64,000 bases of DNA from Scleromitrula shiraiana (GCA_028455995.1 JABELC010000012.1:620001-684000), one strand, 5' to 3'; positions 36,802 through 49,074 are shown, counted from the stretch's first letter. Numbers and translations: made by a program. Notes: generated from the letters alone by a model not told the origin.

Positions 36802-36940
36802 AACATTCCAGCGGTCAATCCTTTTGTTTACACGTCAGAGAATATCTTCATTTCTTCTTTTTTTTACTATCTTAACTTTGTTCTTCAATATATTGTCAAT
36901 ACTCGAGTATACACTCAATATACTCTTTTCCCCTTTCACA

Positions 36941-38606
36941 ATGGCTACTACAATCCCATATCCAACCCCTGCCCCTACACCACCCTACAATTCTTCTACA
37001 CCTCTCACTGTTCTTGTTTCCTCAAGAGCAGTCATCTTTGATGAAGATGATAATCTTGTAATCTCTCCTGCAACAATTTCAATTTCCCCTTCAACTGGAA
37101 AAATCTTATCAATCTTACCTACCGTCCTTCCCGCCACAAGTTTCCCTCCAAATACAGTTTATGTTGATCATACACCACATCTCATCCTTCCGGGTTTAGT
37201 TGACGCCCATGTACATCTCAATGAACCAGGTCGAACAGAATGGGAGGGGTTCAATACGGGCACAAAAGCTGCGGCATCAGGTGGTGTCACAACCGTCATT
37301 GATATGCCATTGAATGCTGTACCACCAACTACAACGCTGAAAGGATTGGAAGAAAAGATAAAGGCTGCTCAGGGTCAATGCTGGGTTGATGTTGGATTTT
37401 ATGGTGGAATTATACCAGGGAATGCCGATGAGTTGATTCCACTTGTTGAAGCAGGTGTTAGAGGATTCAAGGGGTTCCTTATAGAGAGTGGTGTATGATA
37501 CTATTTCCTACCCAACCTCGCTACAAACATACTGACAATATGAATAGGTCGATGAATTCCCAGCTGTCTCTTCAACTGAGATTTCCCTTGCATTGAAAAC
37601 ACTTTCAAATACCCCAACAACTCTCATGTTCCACGCCGAAATGATTCCACCAATCACCGCATCCGTCGGTGACGATGTACAAATCTCCCACCCACCCTTA
37701 GCACCATCCGGACCCCTAACAACCTACGACACATTCCTCTCATCGCGCCCCCCCTCCTTCGAAACCCACGCCATCTCCGAGATCCTCTCCCTCGCCCACC
37801 TCGCCCCATCCCTCCACCTCCACATTGTCCACCTCTCCGCCATCGAAGCCATCCCCCTCCTCCGCGCCGCCCGCTCCTCCGGCACAAACATAACCGCCGA
37901 AACCTGTTTCCACTACCTGGCGCTCTCCTCCGAAGAAGTCCTCTCCGGCGACACGCGCCACAAATGTTGTCCGCCCATCCGCTCCTCCCTCAACCGCTCC
38001 GGTCTCTGGAACGAACTCTCCCACCCCGATTCCGTCATCAAAACCATCGTCAGCGATCACAGTCCCTGCACGCCCGAACTCAAACTCCTCCCCGAACACC
38101 TGGCCCACGGCTGCGGCGCCATGCGCTCGGATGCGAAGGGCGTCAATGGACAGCTCTTAAGCATGCAGGAAGAAAAAGAAAAAGGCGATTTCTTCGCCTC
38201 CTGGGGCGGCATCTCCTCCGTTGGTCTCGGTCTCCCGATCCTATGGACGGAAGCGACATCGTCCTCTCGCGCGCAGAACAACATCGGGATTATCGAGATT
38301 GTGAAGTTTTGCGCGATCAATACGGCGAAGCAGGTGGGGTTGCAGCATCTGAAGGGGGCGTTGAGACCGGGGCTGGATGCGGATATTTGTGTTTTTGATG
38401 ATGCCATGGATTGGGTTGTGGGGAGGGAGGAGTTGCTGTTTAGGAATAAGGTTAGTCCGTATACGGGGAAGGAGATGAAGGGGAGGGTGAGGGAGACTTG
38501 GGTTAGGGGGCGGAAGGTGTTTGAGTTGGGGACGGGGGTTAATGGGATGGTGGTTGGCAAGGAGGGGGCGATGGGGAGGTTGTTGTTGGAGAGGAGGACG
38601 ATTTAG
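36941..38606 (+). CDS. DAL1: Allantoinase
   Basis: Hydrolyses allantoin to allantoate in purine degradation, releasing nitrogen. Two exons (36941-37492 and 37548-38606; 55 bp intron, phase 0) give 536 residues, normal for fungal allantoinases. The cyclic amidohydrolase signature GLVDAHVHLNEPGRTEWEGF supplies the first two zinc-binding histidines (D-x-H-x-H at 88-92). AGVRGFKGFLIESG carries the metal-bridging lysine (176). LMFHAEM, LHIVHLSA and IVSDHSPC hold the other metal ligands, and NTAKQVGLQHLKGALRPGLDADICVFD is the normal C-terminal amidohydrolase block. The frame is open for another 123 codons upstream, but the ATG at 36941 follows a CACA context and begins the conserved length. Dihydroorotase or dihydropyrimidinase is less likely because of the GRTEWEGF motif and upstream GATA sites. 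It is convergent with the RNase H-like gene. Confidence 0.93.
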
Positions 38607-39044
38607 ATTTTTCGGGGTTTGCTGTTGGGTTATGTGTTGATGTGATTGATGATGTGATTAAGGATATGATATGATATGGTATGGTGTTTATGGTTTGAAT
38701 TAGCATTTGGTGGATGGATGGATGGATGGATGGATGGATGGATGTTAGATATTATTGACGATACGATTGACGACTCAAATATTAAAAAATTGCATGGACG
38801 GGCAAGGAAAATCTGCATACTTACATTACAATAGCTTTATGAATGGGTGGGTGCATATAGTTATAAATTCAAATCAAATCAAATCAAATCAAATCATATT
38901 TACAATCGCAGATTAGGTATACATGTATCTACCGTATACATTATAAATCATATATATAATAGTATATATATATAAACCACTATAGTAAGGTAACGAGGTT
39001 GAACATTTAACATTCCTTAATTCCTCCCTCACAACCCCAACCCC
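38607..39044. other. short intergenic region between convergent genes
   Basis: It contains a GGAT run (38709-38742) and AAATC repeats (38872-38897). Probably 3' UTR sequence for both neighbours. Confidence 0.5.
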
Positions 39045-40334
39045 TCACAACCCCAACCCCCTCCCCGCCTCACAATCCTCCCCCTCAACCAACAGCCAAG
39101 CCACTCTGGACCCCCCTGTTTCGAATCGAACCATCAGTTCGTCGAGTCGGCGCCATAGCTTCTCGCCGACTACTTTGCCGCCTTTGGTGTTGTGGAAGGA
39201 GTTGCGGTGCCATTTGTACTGGGGGGGGGGAGGGGGGTGTGTTAGTGGGGGTGGTAGGGGGAGAAGGGGGAGGGGGAAAAGGGGCAAGAAAGGGTGGGTG
39301 AGAAGAGAGGGAGATGGAGAGAGATGAACTTACGATATGTTCGGTGATACCATTGTATAAATTCGTACTGTTTGAGGATTGAGATGTTAGTAAAGCGATT
39401 ATTCCTGTATGGGAAACAAAAAAAATAGATAGATGGATAAGCAAGTGAAAAAAACAGGAAAAGAAACAGAAAACAAGTATATCTAAGTAAACACAAAACC
39501 ACAATCCGCCCGTTTTCAAGACGTAAAACTCCAATACCCCCTCCCCTCAAAATCAATCAAGTGCCTCCCATCACCATCCCCCCGAACAGAAAAAAAAAAG
39601 ATCAAACAAGGAAAATATCAAAAAGCAACCCACCTCGAAGTGATCATAACCAATAAATCCAACCCCTCCCCCCCATTAACCTTATGACCCTCAAAGCCCT
39701 CCACCGCCATGCGCATCTCCAACTCCACAAACTCCAGCGCCTCACACGCCGCTATCAACTCCGCCACCTTCTGCATCCTGACTTTCGTTCCCAGCGTGGT
39801 AATTTTACCCGTCGTGTTGTACGGTGATTGGGGCGCATAGTGAATATGGTATTTTGCTTTGTACTTTTCTTCTTCTTCTCCTGTTTCTTTTCCTTTTCCA
39901 TTTCCTTTTCCATTTCCACTTGCGGAATCGGAATTTGTATTGAAATTGAAATTGAGATCAAGCTTAGTAGTAGAAAAAGAAGAAGAAGAAGAAGCGCCAC
40001 CCTCCTCAACCGCAGCCCCCGCAACGCTAACAACCAACGTCCCCGGATTCCCCAAAAAAGCACCCTGGTACACGCATTTTAATCTCGTCACACCCAATTC
40101 ACTCTCTGGATACAAAAGTCGAGAAATAACTCTGTTCTCGTGGATGTATAATTCGGTGTCATTATAGATGTCGAATTTTCGAGGGTGCAAGTTTGGGTTG
40201 TTGGGGATGCTGGTGTCGGGGATGGTGAATGAGCGGTCGTTGGTTATGAAGGGGGAAGTGGAGGTTGTGAGGTCGGTGGTTAGGGTTGAGGTTGAGGAGG
40301 GGTGGGGGACGGTGAAGGAGAGGGTTGGGTCCAT
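39045..40334 (-). CDS. RNase H-fold protein with altered active site
   Basis: Three exons on the minus strand (40334-39634, 39367-39334, 39218-39045) join in frame to 302 residues; the middle exon is only 34 bp. After a roughly 95-residue N-terminal tail, the order of blocks follows RNase HI: LKCVYQGAFLGNPGTLVVSV (first strand and glycine loop), KVAELIAACEALEF (helix A), LLVMITSSTNLYNGITEHI, YKWHRNSF, GEKLWRRLDELMVRFETG and VAWLLVEGEDCEAGRGLG. In active enzymes the first block has Asp where this has Gln, and the third strand has Asp where this has Ser; the helix-A glutamate is kept, and the C-terminal acidic position is weak. So the fold seems kept but catalysis is probably lost. A low-complexity insert (Ser run, Asn/Gly/Lys repeats) interrupts the domain. 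Intact frame. The family call rests on motif order, not on a search. Confidence 0.7.
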
Positions 40335-40945
40335 GGTTTTTGGAGGGTGGCGGTGGAATTGTATGAATGCACGGATGGGTTTTATAAAGTTCTGATTTCT
40401 AATGCTTTCGGGTAGGCTCTCTCCTAGTTAGCATATAATGATGCTTTTGGATGGAACAAGTAGGGCCATATATGAAGCTGAAGGCGTTAAACCATGTGTA
40501 AAGTGTATTGAAGTCACGAAATTGATATTCATGCATCGGTTGTGTTATTTATCCGAAATATCCGACCCCGCTGGTACGTTACACTAGCCTTCTTCCGCAC
40601 TAGCGCTCTTTACTCGCCTCTCCATGTTGAATTAGTAAGCTAAGATTCCTGACAAAACAAATGAGAGAAGATGTGAAGGAAATACGCATTTTTGTTCTCT
40701 GAGCGAAGACAATGTTAATGAGGTAGTATACCTTCGATTGAAAATTGTCTGTAGTTGGCTGATTCGAACGAAAAGAGAGGGGACTTGTGGAGAGGCCAGG
40801 TGTGAGGGGGCAAAATTAGTAATGTTTCTTTGGAAGAAATCAGACTGAGTAAGTCTTGTCTCGTCTTTCGATTATAAAGTAATGTTGATTGCAAATTGTA
40901 TTTCAAACTATATTTAAAAATGTGGCATAACTCGTTATCAACACC
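40335..40945. other. intergenic region
   Basis: Nothing recognised; unremarkable composition. It should contain the promoter of the RNase H-like gene. Confidence 0.4.
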
Positions 40946-41980
40946 TCAAACACCCAGGAAATCAATAATCTTTGTCACAGCCTGCTCATCACCAGCCATC
41001 GTTTCCATCAACGCTGCATCAACTCACCCATCTGTCCATCTACCTCCGAAATCAATAAAATAACAGTCATCTGTCTCACTATTTATAAGAACATTTTCTG
41101 ATTTCCCATCACCCCATACTATGCTAATCTCATGTAGCAACTCAACATTATGCATAACCTGCTCCGCCCACTTTCTCCTCCGCTCGATAGCAATAGTATT
41201 GATACCCTCCTGAGGTCCACTTAAGTAGTTTGTATGCGGAATATACTCTTCTAAAATTCCAACGACTTCCTCATCATCACACTTGTCGACGACTAGGCCA
41301 ATCAATTCAGGAGCTTTGATAGAATAAGAGTGCTTGGTTTCCGAAATCTCTTTCAAACACTCATATTCACGCTGCACCGCCTTGCTGTGGTTACGCATCA
41401 TCATTTTGCAGCACAAATCTTGCCCGTTGATAGAGACTTTCGCAATGAATACAGTACCCATGAATCGCTCGGTGAACAGAATCTCTGAGGCTGAGTATCT
41501 AGGCAAATTCGATGTGGCCTTGATCGCAAGGTATGGAGAGGTTGGTGATTGTAAATTGTGTTCCTGTATTACATTCCCATTTCCCTCATCCATGATCAGA
41601 CGAAAATAGAAAGTTTCTCGATTAACAGCAGAGTGTAGAGATATAGGTGGTTTCTCAGGTCCTCTTTCAATTCCAGGCGCCAAGGGAGCAAACTTGCGCC
41701 ATCCGGCATCGTATATTATGTCCTCAATTTTATATTGGATGTTGTCTAGCTTTTCGTCATCACATCCCTCAAATTCTTTGTTATACTAAATCATCAACGA
41801 GGTTAAAGGGTCATTAGGGTTGGCAGTAGGATCCACTGTAACCATGAATCGTTTGCCGTTACACATGATAATAAATTAGAGGTAGTCTTCTCCTCCATCG
41901 ACTCTTACAGTGGCCCAGTCCAGGTCCTTCAACCATCGAGCTCTTTCCTCATCAACAGCTATTGATCTATCAGCAGCCAT
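40946..41980 (-). pseudogene. Protein-kinase-like gene with three in-frame stops
   Basis: One continuous 345-codon frame on the minus strand, from ATG at 41980 to TGA at 40946-40948, broken only by stops at codon 35 (TAA, 41876-41878), codon 65 (TAG, 41786-41788) and codon 319 (TGA, 41024-41026). Between them the sequence is clearly coding: TVFIAKVSINGQDLCCKMM (ATP-binding lysine region), GILEEYI (hinge), IVWGDGKSENVLI (catalytic loop) and CYFIDFGG (metal-binding Asp-Phe-Gly). The first two stops would be glutamine after one C-to-T change; the third would be tryptophan after one G-to-A change. No frameshift exists. It resembles the short fungal kinase-like proteins found in large families in Sclerotiniaceae. 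Recent inactivation, RIP-like mutation or recoding are possible; a sequencing error is unlikely three times. Confidence 0.8.
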
Positions 41981-43304
41981 GAATTTAATATCAGAATTAA
42001 TTTGAATATATTTGAGAATTTTGGAAGTATAGTTATAATGAGAGTATGCCCACGAGCGATGTTAAGAGAGGATAACACAACTAACTGTATTATAAAATGA
42101 TATCCACGTGACTTCTCAAGGCAGATGCACCTGACTCGTGAACATACACGAATAATCTCTCTTAATCCAACGCATACCTGCAGTCAGGCTCAGTGGATAA
42201 TGCGAAGATAGTCTAAACCTATGGTGCTCTGTGGGTTGTGCTGCCCGCCCCTCCAAGTTCCGCAACACTCGCTTAAACAGTACATATGGTAGTCTAGTCG
42301 CTACTTTCAACATCTACAAAACCCACACCCCCTTCCCTCTTTGACCATCAATCTCTTCCCTTTTCCCCTAATATTAATTTTCAAATAACTTTAAACTTCA
42401 TATATTACTGGCTCTTTTCAAGAATACATAATTTAAAACACTCGTTGAATGTTGAAACAGATTCAACAATGTTAAAAATCCTGATTTGTACATTTGATTC
42501 CAAATTAAAATTCACGTTAGACCTATTGAAATTTGTGTCGATATTGTTAGTAACCATCGTGAGAGTGTAATGTTTACTAAAATAATCTAAAACTGTCTTA
42601 TTGTTTGTATGACTCCGGGGGTATGGAACTATACAATATGGGTATTCTCTTATATTTTATTAATGTGTTCAAGGAGATCAAGAAGGGTGTTGTACGCCGT
42701 CGAGAGTATATATCTCCTCAACGGGCACGTGACGTAAGGTCACGTGTTGACTATACAGACACTCATTTTATTTTATTTCTATTCTATACTCTTCGATTGT
42801 CTCTCTCTATGAGGAGAAAGTAAGAGTATATGGATATTCCTTCATTATATGCGTGTATCCTAAAATACATAAATACCTCGTCCAAATACCACGGAGAAGA
42901 CGAGTCATCCCAAATGATTGGTCCTTCTATCAAACCGTTATCTCCATCTCATGCTCTCGTTTACTTGCAATTAAGAATTTTTTCCCTCTCTTCGTAGCAG
43001 CCAGGAGACAAGCGTCGGTACACCTCATCTCTCCAATCTCCCGTGGCAATGAATTATCGTCTCCATATATCTCTGAATCTAGCTCTCGCATTTTATCATA
43101 CATTTTCCAGGAGGTCGATGCCGTTTCGATCATATAATAGTACATCGAGAATGAATCTCATCAGATTAACTCAAGTTTGTCGAAGAATTCATAACGAAGT
43201 TAAACTTGGTTTCTCTGCCACCGTAACCATAGCCTGCTTCTTCGGCGCACCTTCACTTTCCGAAACCGGTAACAATGGAGTATTGGCACCCTGTTCAATA
43301 CAAA
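41981..43304. other. intergenic region with an E-box palindrome
   Basis: No gene is supported; the short frames at 42605-43342 look incidental. It contains the palindrome annotated at 42726-42746. Confidence 0.45.
42726..42746. promoter_or_regulatory. Paired CACGTG palindrome
   Basis: CACGTGAC, a five-base spacer GTAAG, then GTCACGTG form a 21-base inverted repeat. Each arm is an E-box (bHLH-factor site), and the left arm plus spacer reads TGACGTAA, a CRE/ATF-like site. About 0.7 kb from the nearest annotated gene, so the target gene is unclear. Confidence 0.45.
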
Positions 43305-44902
43305 TTAGCTACCACAGTCCAAACAATGCCAAATCAGACTAAAGAAAGGATCACGAACCACGTAATTCTTCTCCAAAAATCTCAATGCCTGCGGCGTATC
43401 CTCATTTTTCCTCACGTAAAGAAATCCCACGTTTTTCAAATCCCTAATCTTCAATCTATCGTTCCCTGTCGAATTCCTTACCATCGCCAATTGCCAACTC
43501 AAAAGATCCGTTGGAACGTAAGAAAGCTCATCTCCCTTGTCTCCTACATGACCTAACTTATAACAAGCGAACGCATAGAGATCAATCACACAAACCATTG
43601 ATAGTATAAAAAGTAATACGATTAACATGATAACGATCTCAATGCGGACGATTGATCCTGATTTATCACATCCATAATTTGGACTCTGGAATGGAAGTAG
43701 TGATTGCTTGGGAGAATTCTCTGTCCCGGATAGTATGGACATGGTGTTCAACACTCGCTCGAGTTGGTATTGATACACGGAGGCCGGATTTGTTTGGATG
43801 GCTCCGTACATATAGGAGGCCCAGTTGTCTAAATTGTGGTATGATGGCATTATAGGGGGAGCCCATTGCCCTTTCGTGGTCTTCACGACCGAGCATTGGA
43901 AATTGCTCGCGATGGCGGTTTGGGTAGAGTTTAGATCTTGAAGATTTGAGACCATGGCGGCTCGTACATCCCACGGTTCCGTCGAATTATTAGGTTGGTT
44001 CGCCGACCAATATATTAGTCCATGAAGTCTTCCACTCGAGGGGGTCGAACTACTGCTCGCTATATAGGTTTCGTTGTATAGAAATCCCTGTTGAAATATG
44101 TATTTTTCGGCAAGAACGTTATTAAACCGACTTTCATAAGGTATTACGGTCCCGGGATGTTGTGTGCAGTTCCATTTCCCTAAGACATCTTCTTTCTGGG
44201 GATGAAAGTTGATTGCATTCGTGGGGGGGATCTTGTCGTAGATTCCTAGCTCGCTGTTTCTGGCATTTGCACTAGCATAGGCAGTGTATACTATCGTAGC
44301 AACATCCCAAACCGGTGTTGATGATACACTGAGATTTGATATACGTGAATTGATACCCGTCGTGTATGGACAGCGAGTTGTAAAAGAGGCTTCGAGAATG
44401 AACGAGTTGACAAAATATTGCTGTCAAGATCAAGTGTTAGTGTTTAACCAATTAAACCATGAACTCAAAGTGATTAGGTAAATAGATACAACTGTATCGC
44501 TGGCCAAAACCCCGTCAAAAAATATCAAGCTGCATTATTCAAAGTTTTTTTTTTCTACATCTTTGAAATGGACTACTAGGTTTAAGAACTCACATGAGCC
44601 AGACTAAAGACAGCAGTTCCCAACATCAGGATTCCATATCTACCGCCTGGGACTTTCCTTATCTTCCAAATATATGAGGAAAAATCGCCAATAGCAAGCC
44701 AAGGCGCGAGGTGGTTAATCGGAACAGCAGTAGCTTTTCCTTTTTGATCTTTTTTCTGAACAATAAGATGGTGTTGGACACGACGGCGGAGTAGGCGAGA
44801 TCCTAACCATGAAATCGAAAAGTTGAGTACCACGAAAATAGTAGTAAAGTAGTTACGCATGCTCTCGGCAGCCGTCGGTGACGCAATATCCAAGCTAGAC
44901 AT
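43305..44902 (-). CDS. Membrane protein of unknown function
   Basis: Two exons on the minus strand, 44902-44594 and 44420-43305, join in phase 0 to 474 residues. The first carries a hydrophobic helix near residues 20-40 (YFTTIFVVLNFSISWL) and another at its end; the second starts QYFVNSFILEASFTTRCPYT, is rich in N-glycosylation sequons and cysteines as for an outside-facing domain, and has a strong helix at about residues 370-392 (IVIMLIVLLFILSMVCVIDL) followed by a cytoplasmic tail with DLKNVGFLYV. This matches the layout of a large fungal family of uncharacterised two- to four-helix surface proteins. The 173 bp intron contains a stretch reading LIFFDGVLASDT in another phase, possibly a lost exon. 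Function unknown. Confidence 0.65.
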
Positions 44903-46239
44903 TTTGATAGAAAGAACGAATGTTTCTTAGTAGTTACAAACGTTAAGAAATACAAGAACTGGTTTCCTTTGAGAATTATAACATCTAGATATGGAGCGAA
45001 CTTCATAGTGAGCCTTAAACAAAAGGAGAGATTCCAATTTCGGTTCCATACTTCCTATCCAGGACATATGAGGCTGAGAATATCGCAATCGCATCATGCG
45101 ACAATAGACTTCTAGTTGCATCACAAATGGAAACTGGCATCTCGTGTAGTGGCAAATCATAGTTGGAAACTAAGCAAATCAAGGAAATATAGGATCACCA
45201 TCCTGTACATATTGTTGATTATTCTAAGATTTCCATGAAAACTATAGCTTCCAACGTCTGACTAATAAGCAAGCAAAAACGAGTATTCGATTAAAAATGT
45301 AGTATTCTCCGTGCTTTTACGATTTCTGAAACGGAAAAATGTGGTAATTGGGGGCGACGTATGTCAGATTCGCATAAAATAAGGTATTCAGCATGCGAAC
45401 CTGCATACAGAAGCCATTAGCAAAGATGATTGTATCTCATGATTGGCTGCAAACATGGATTAACCACCCATGTGAAGAATTCTCAATGAGGCTCAAGTAC
45501 AAATAGCATCCATATGGTAAGGGTGGTGAGGATAAGTGTGAGGTGCGGCTGAAGTCTCGAATAAGTCATAACCTAGTAATTATGAGAAAGTCTTCACACC
45601 CACAGATGGCTGCGCCTTTGATGAGGATATTTGAAGGATCTATATGCCAGATATTCAGAGGCAATGACAGATTTCCTATCCGATGGTTTTATATTACTGT
45701 AGAAATTGGCAAATTGAAGAAATTGAAGAGTTGTAGTTGTTCGTTCACGGTTCCTGTGTTACGATCCTAAAGCTTACTGTAGATAAGTTAAAATTAAATT
45801 ACTGCATCGGCCTATAAGCAACATAAATTTAGCGTATGTATGTCGCAATTTAGTGGGTAATACTTGCGTAAAAACTCTACAGCGTAATTTCCGTAGAGAT
45901 CATCTAAACAATTGAAACTCATTCTGTATTATTACCCGACAAATCATATAGAGGATGATCCGAGATTTGGTATCATGATGATTGTTTTAAGAGCTAACAG
46001 ATGTCAGAATATACACTTTCCTAAGGTCGCGGTCTCACATTTACGTCAATCTGAAACGATCCATGAATGTTCCGAATGTTGTACATTGCGGGGTTAGATT
46101 CGTACACTTCCAAATTAGTTCAATCCAGAGCCGACATGTTGAATCCGTATTCTAGTTTTACGAACTGCTGATCTGACCCTTCCTCTATTTAGGCCTTTAA
46201 ACGATTCTTTCAAGCCATAAGGCTACCAATAGTAAGTAA
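44903..46239. other. intergenic region
   Basis: No supportable gene and no notable repeat seen in this 1.3 kb stretch. Confidence 0.4.
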
Positions 46240-46905
46240 CTACCATCTTCTCCTCCGTCCTCCTCCTGCTGTTCCACGGCCCACCCTCGTTATTTCATCC
46301 AACGCAATCCAAAACCATAACTTCTTCAAATATTCCCAATCCTCCTTCTTAACGCTTTCAGGATCAACTGAAAAACCTACCCCCCATAATGCCACCAAAA
46401 CCATACTAATGATGCCTCGCCGCAAATTCTCCGATCCTGCATACTCCACCACTAACAGTGCCAAAAATTCAATTATAGCATACTTCCCATACTTGGTCGG
46501 CTCGTATAGGAATATCACATCTCCGTTTGCTTGTACAATATTCCCACTCTGAATCATAGTTCGACTACCAGTCGGGCGGCAGATCGCAACTGGGTAGGTT
46601 TGGCATGCGATACGCCATTGGAAATACATATCCGAGAAGAGGATTGCGCCAGCGTGAAGTCGATCGAGGGAAGATGAACCCTCGAGTTCAGAGGTGAGCC
46701 ATGATATAGGACTAAATGGTGTTGCAGCAGTATAGAGAAGAATTACCAATATGACAGCCGATAATTTTCGGAATCCGGTAGATTTTATCAGGTTGTTGGT
46801 AGGATAGGAGGAGGGCATCGGTGTGCTCTGGGGTTCTGCTTGTTTGACCATCTCGCCTATGAATTCGAGGTTTTCTGTTTTCTGGTTGTACACTTGCACA
46901 TCTGG
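46240..46905 (-). CDS. Hypothetical membrane protein, possibly partial
   Basis: An open minus-strand frame of about 220 codons encodes one clear helix (KLSAVILVILLYTAATPF) and a second hydrophobic stretch (IIEFLALLVVEYA, then IISMVLVALWGVGFSV), ending in a basic, arginine-rich tail. No convincing ATG starts it. A CAG acceptor at about 46906 would join an upstream exon, but the nearest candidate upstream ends in a TAA, so the gene may be truncated or decayed. No family recognised. Confidence 0.4.
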   Translation of the reverse strand, partial: PDVQVYNQKTENLEFIGEMVKQAEPQSTPMPSSYPTNNLIKSTGFRKLSAVILVILLYTAATPFSPISWLTSELEGSSSLDRLHAGAILFSDMYFQWRIACQTYPVAICRPTGSRTMIQSGNIVQANGDVIFLYEPTKYGKYAIIEFLALLVVEYAGSENLRRGIISMVLVALWGVGFSVDPESVKKEDWEYLKKLWFWIALDEITRVGRGTAGGGRRRRW

Positions 46906-49074
46906 GCAGAGGTCGACCTTTTAACATCGATACCTGATGATGAATATCATGTAGGTGGGTAATTTTTGCCTTAGATGAATATCCATATTGTGTCAAGATT
47001 GCGTCACAGCTGGAGGAGGAAGGTACGAAGTTATTTTATCACACATTTTATCCAGTATATAATCTCGCTTCGACCTTGAAGTGAATGTTTCCATCAATGC
47101 GCCGCTTGGCATAAAGCAGAAATGGAACTTGAAGTAGATCTGTATTTCATAAAAATAACCTACGCTTAATGAAGATATTGGATGAAGACTGCATCTTCGT
47201 CACGAAACCAGACGCAATGCATTTATCGTTCAAAGCTTTTGCTTATATCATAAGATCGCAATTAAACTCGCCTCCAATCCTGGTCCTATTCAACAATATC
47301 ACAAATACAATAAATGTATAACGCGTAACAAGATCAATAGGAAAATATTTGGGGTAGCAATGGCCGAAAAGCACATAATACGCAAAAATTAGTAGGACCA
47401 ACATGGTAACTCAGCCTCTCGTACTCTGTACAAGGCAATGAGCAATGAAAGAAAGAAAAATCTGGTGAAGGCTTCAGCAAATGGTGGTATCCAGTTTGAT
47501 CATACAATGATGACCAATCAATACGAGGACTATTAGGTAATCTTCGTGATACTTCTAGTTCTATACTAATGGTACACAACCCCTCTTTACAACATCTAGG
47601 ACATTCAGTCACACCAACTAGAACCCGTAAATAACCGCTATAGGCACTTATGCCCGATTTGGTAACGCATCAAAAGATTAGGCAATCCTGCACAGCGCTT
47701 TCGAATAGCCAAAAGACGATGTCGAATCTAGCTCTCAAGGTGCCGGTACTAAGTTTCACAACGGCATGGCCTGCGCCAATAGGAGATTGCAAAAACAGAA
47801 GAGGAATTCACTGCAGTATGTCACACAGATTGGGCTGATATATATATCACTGCAACACTGTAACACTGCAATAAATAACCATGTTATTCGTCCCGTCTCC
47901 GCATCTCACTGATATAGTTTTTCCTACGATCGAGATTAATTATACAAGAGAACTTCTATCAGCATTTCTTCAAACACAAGCTAAGCTACACCTTGGTCAT
48001 GCTAGTTGTTGATTACATATCTATCACTATTACGGATGCATTCATATAGTGGAGATACAGTGATTTATGACGAGGTGGGTAGTATTCATGGGCGAAGGAT
48101 GATACATTAATTATGGCTCGATTGGCTGGCTCATTGCTGAAGCCTTCACTCTTACAACAATTGGACTGTAGTATCGGCCGAAATGTTTGGATAATTTTTT
48201 CTGGTTCGATTCATAAGAAAAGCCCATGCAGGCTCTCCAATGAAACACAATATTTCCTTCAAATCCAAAGTTGTGATTTGCAAGAACTGTGCCTGAGTTC
48301 TATATGAGCCGCTAGGAACGGGCCGTTGCGTTTAATATAATGTGCATTAGGGTTCTCACCGCGGCATTTGAGGTGAGGTCCGACATAATCTGAACTTCAT
48401 ATGTCGAAGACGTCAGTATGAGTCAATTTGAGTATTGTGCGCTCATTTCAATAAAGTTGATACCCCGCAGCATGTAACATCTCGTACGTACTAGAAGTCT
48501 GCTATGTCGTGAATCCGCAACTATAACCATTATTTCCCGGTTGGAAATGTCCCACTGACACTTGAATTCAGCTCGCACGTTCTTTGTCTTTGATCCAATA
48601 CAAATGCTGCGATCTATCTTCGTACTTCAAAGACATTGCGTAAGAAATGTATGGCTAAATTTGCAAGCCATAATCGTCTCCCTTTCAGCCAGCGTAACTT
48701 TGTGGGGGTGTCTCGAGCTTCAAGAGTTTGGTAAACCAAAAAAGCCTAATTAAGCTCATAGTACGGTTATATTCCTAATCTGGTGAGTGGTTAACTGGCG
48801 TTATGCTCGATGAATATTCGTCCTTAGTGTCTCATTTAGGCTACTACATGGCAAATGCTAGTCCTTGGAAAAGTTCGAGACAAACGTAAGACAACTTGGA
48901 AAACCCCGCTCTGTCATATCAGCTCCAAATTGACCGATGAATATTTAAACCCACTTGCCCCGGAGTCAGAACTGATATTCGATCCTAAAGTCAAACATTG
49001 GTCTCTTCACAACGTAGTAACAACTCTCAACTATACAATATATCTTTACCAATCTTTCCAAACAACCATCCAAC
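46906..49074. other. intergenic region upstream of the lectin gene
   Basis: Short frames only. No gene recognised. The last 200 bp contains A+T-rich sequence (around 48935-48945 and 49035-49045) suitable for the lectin promoter. Confidence 0.45.
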
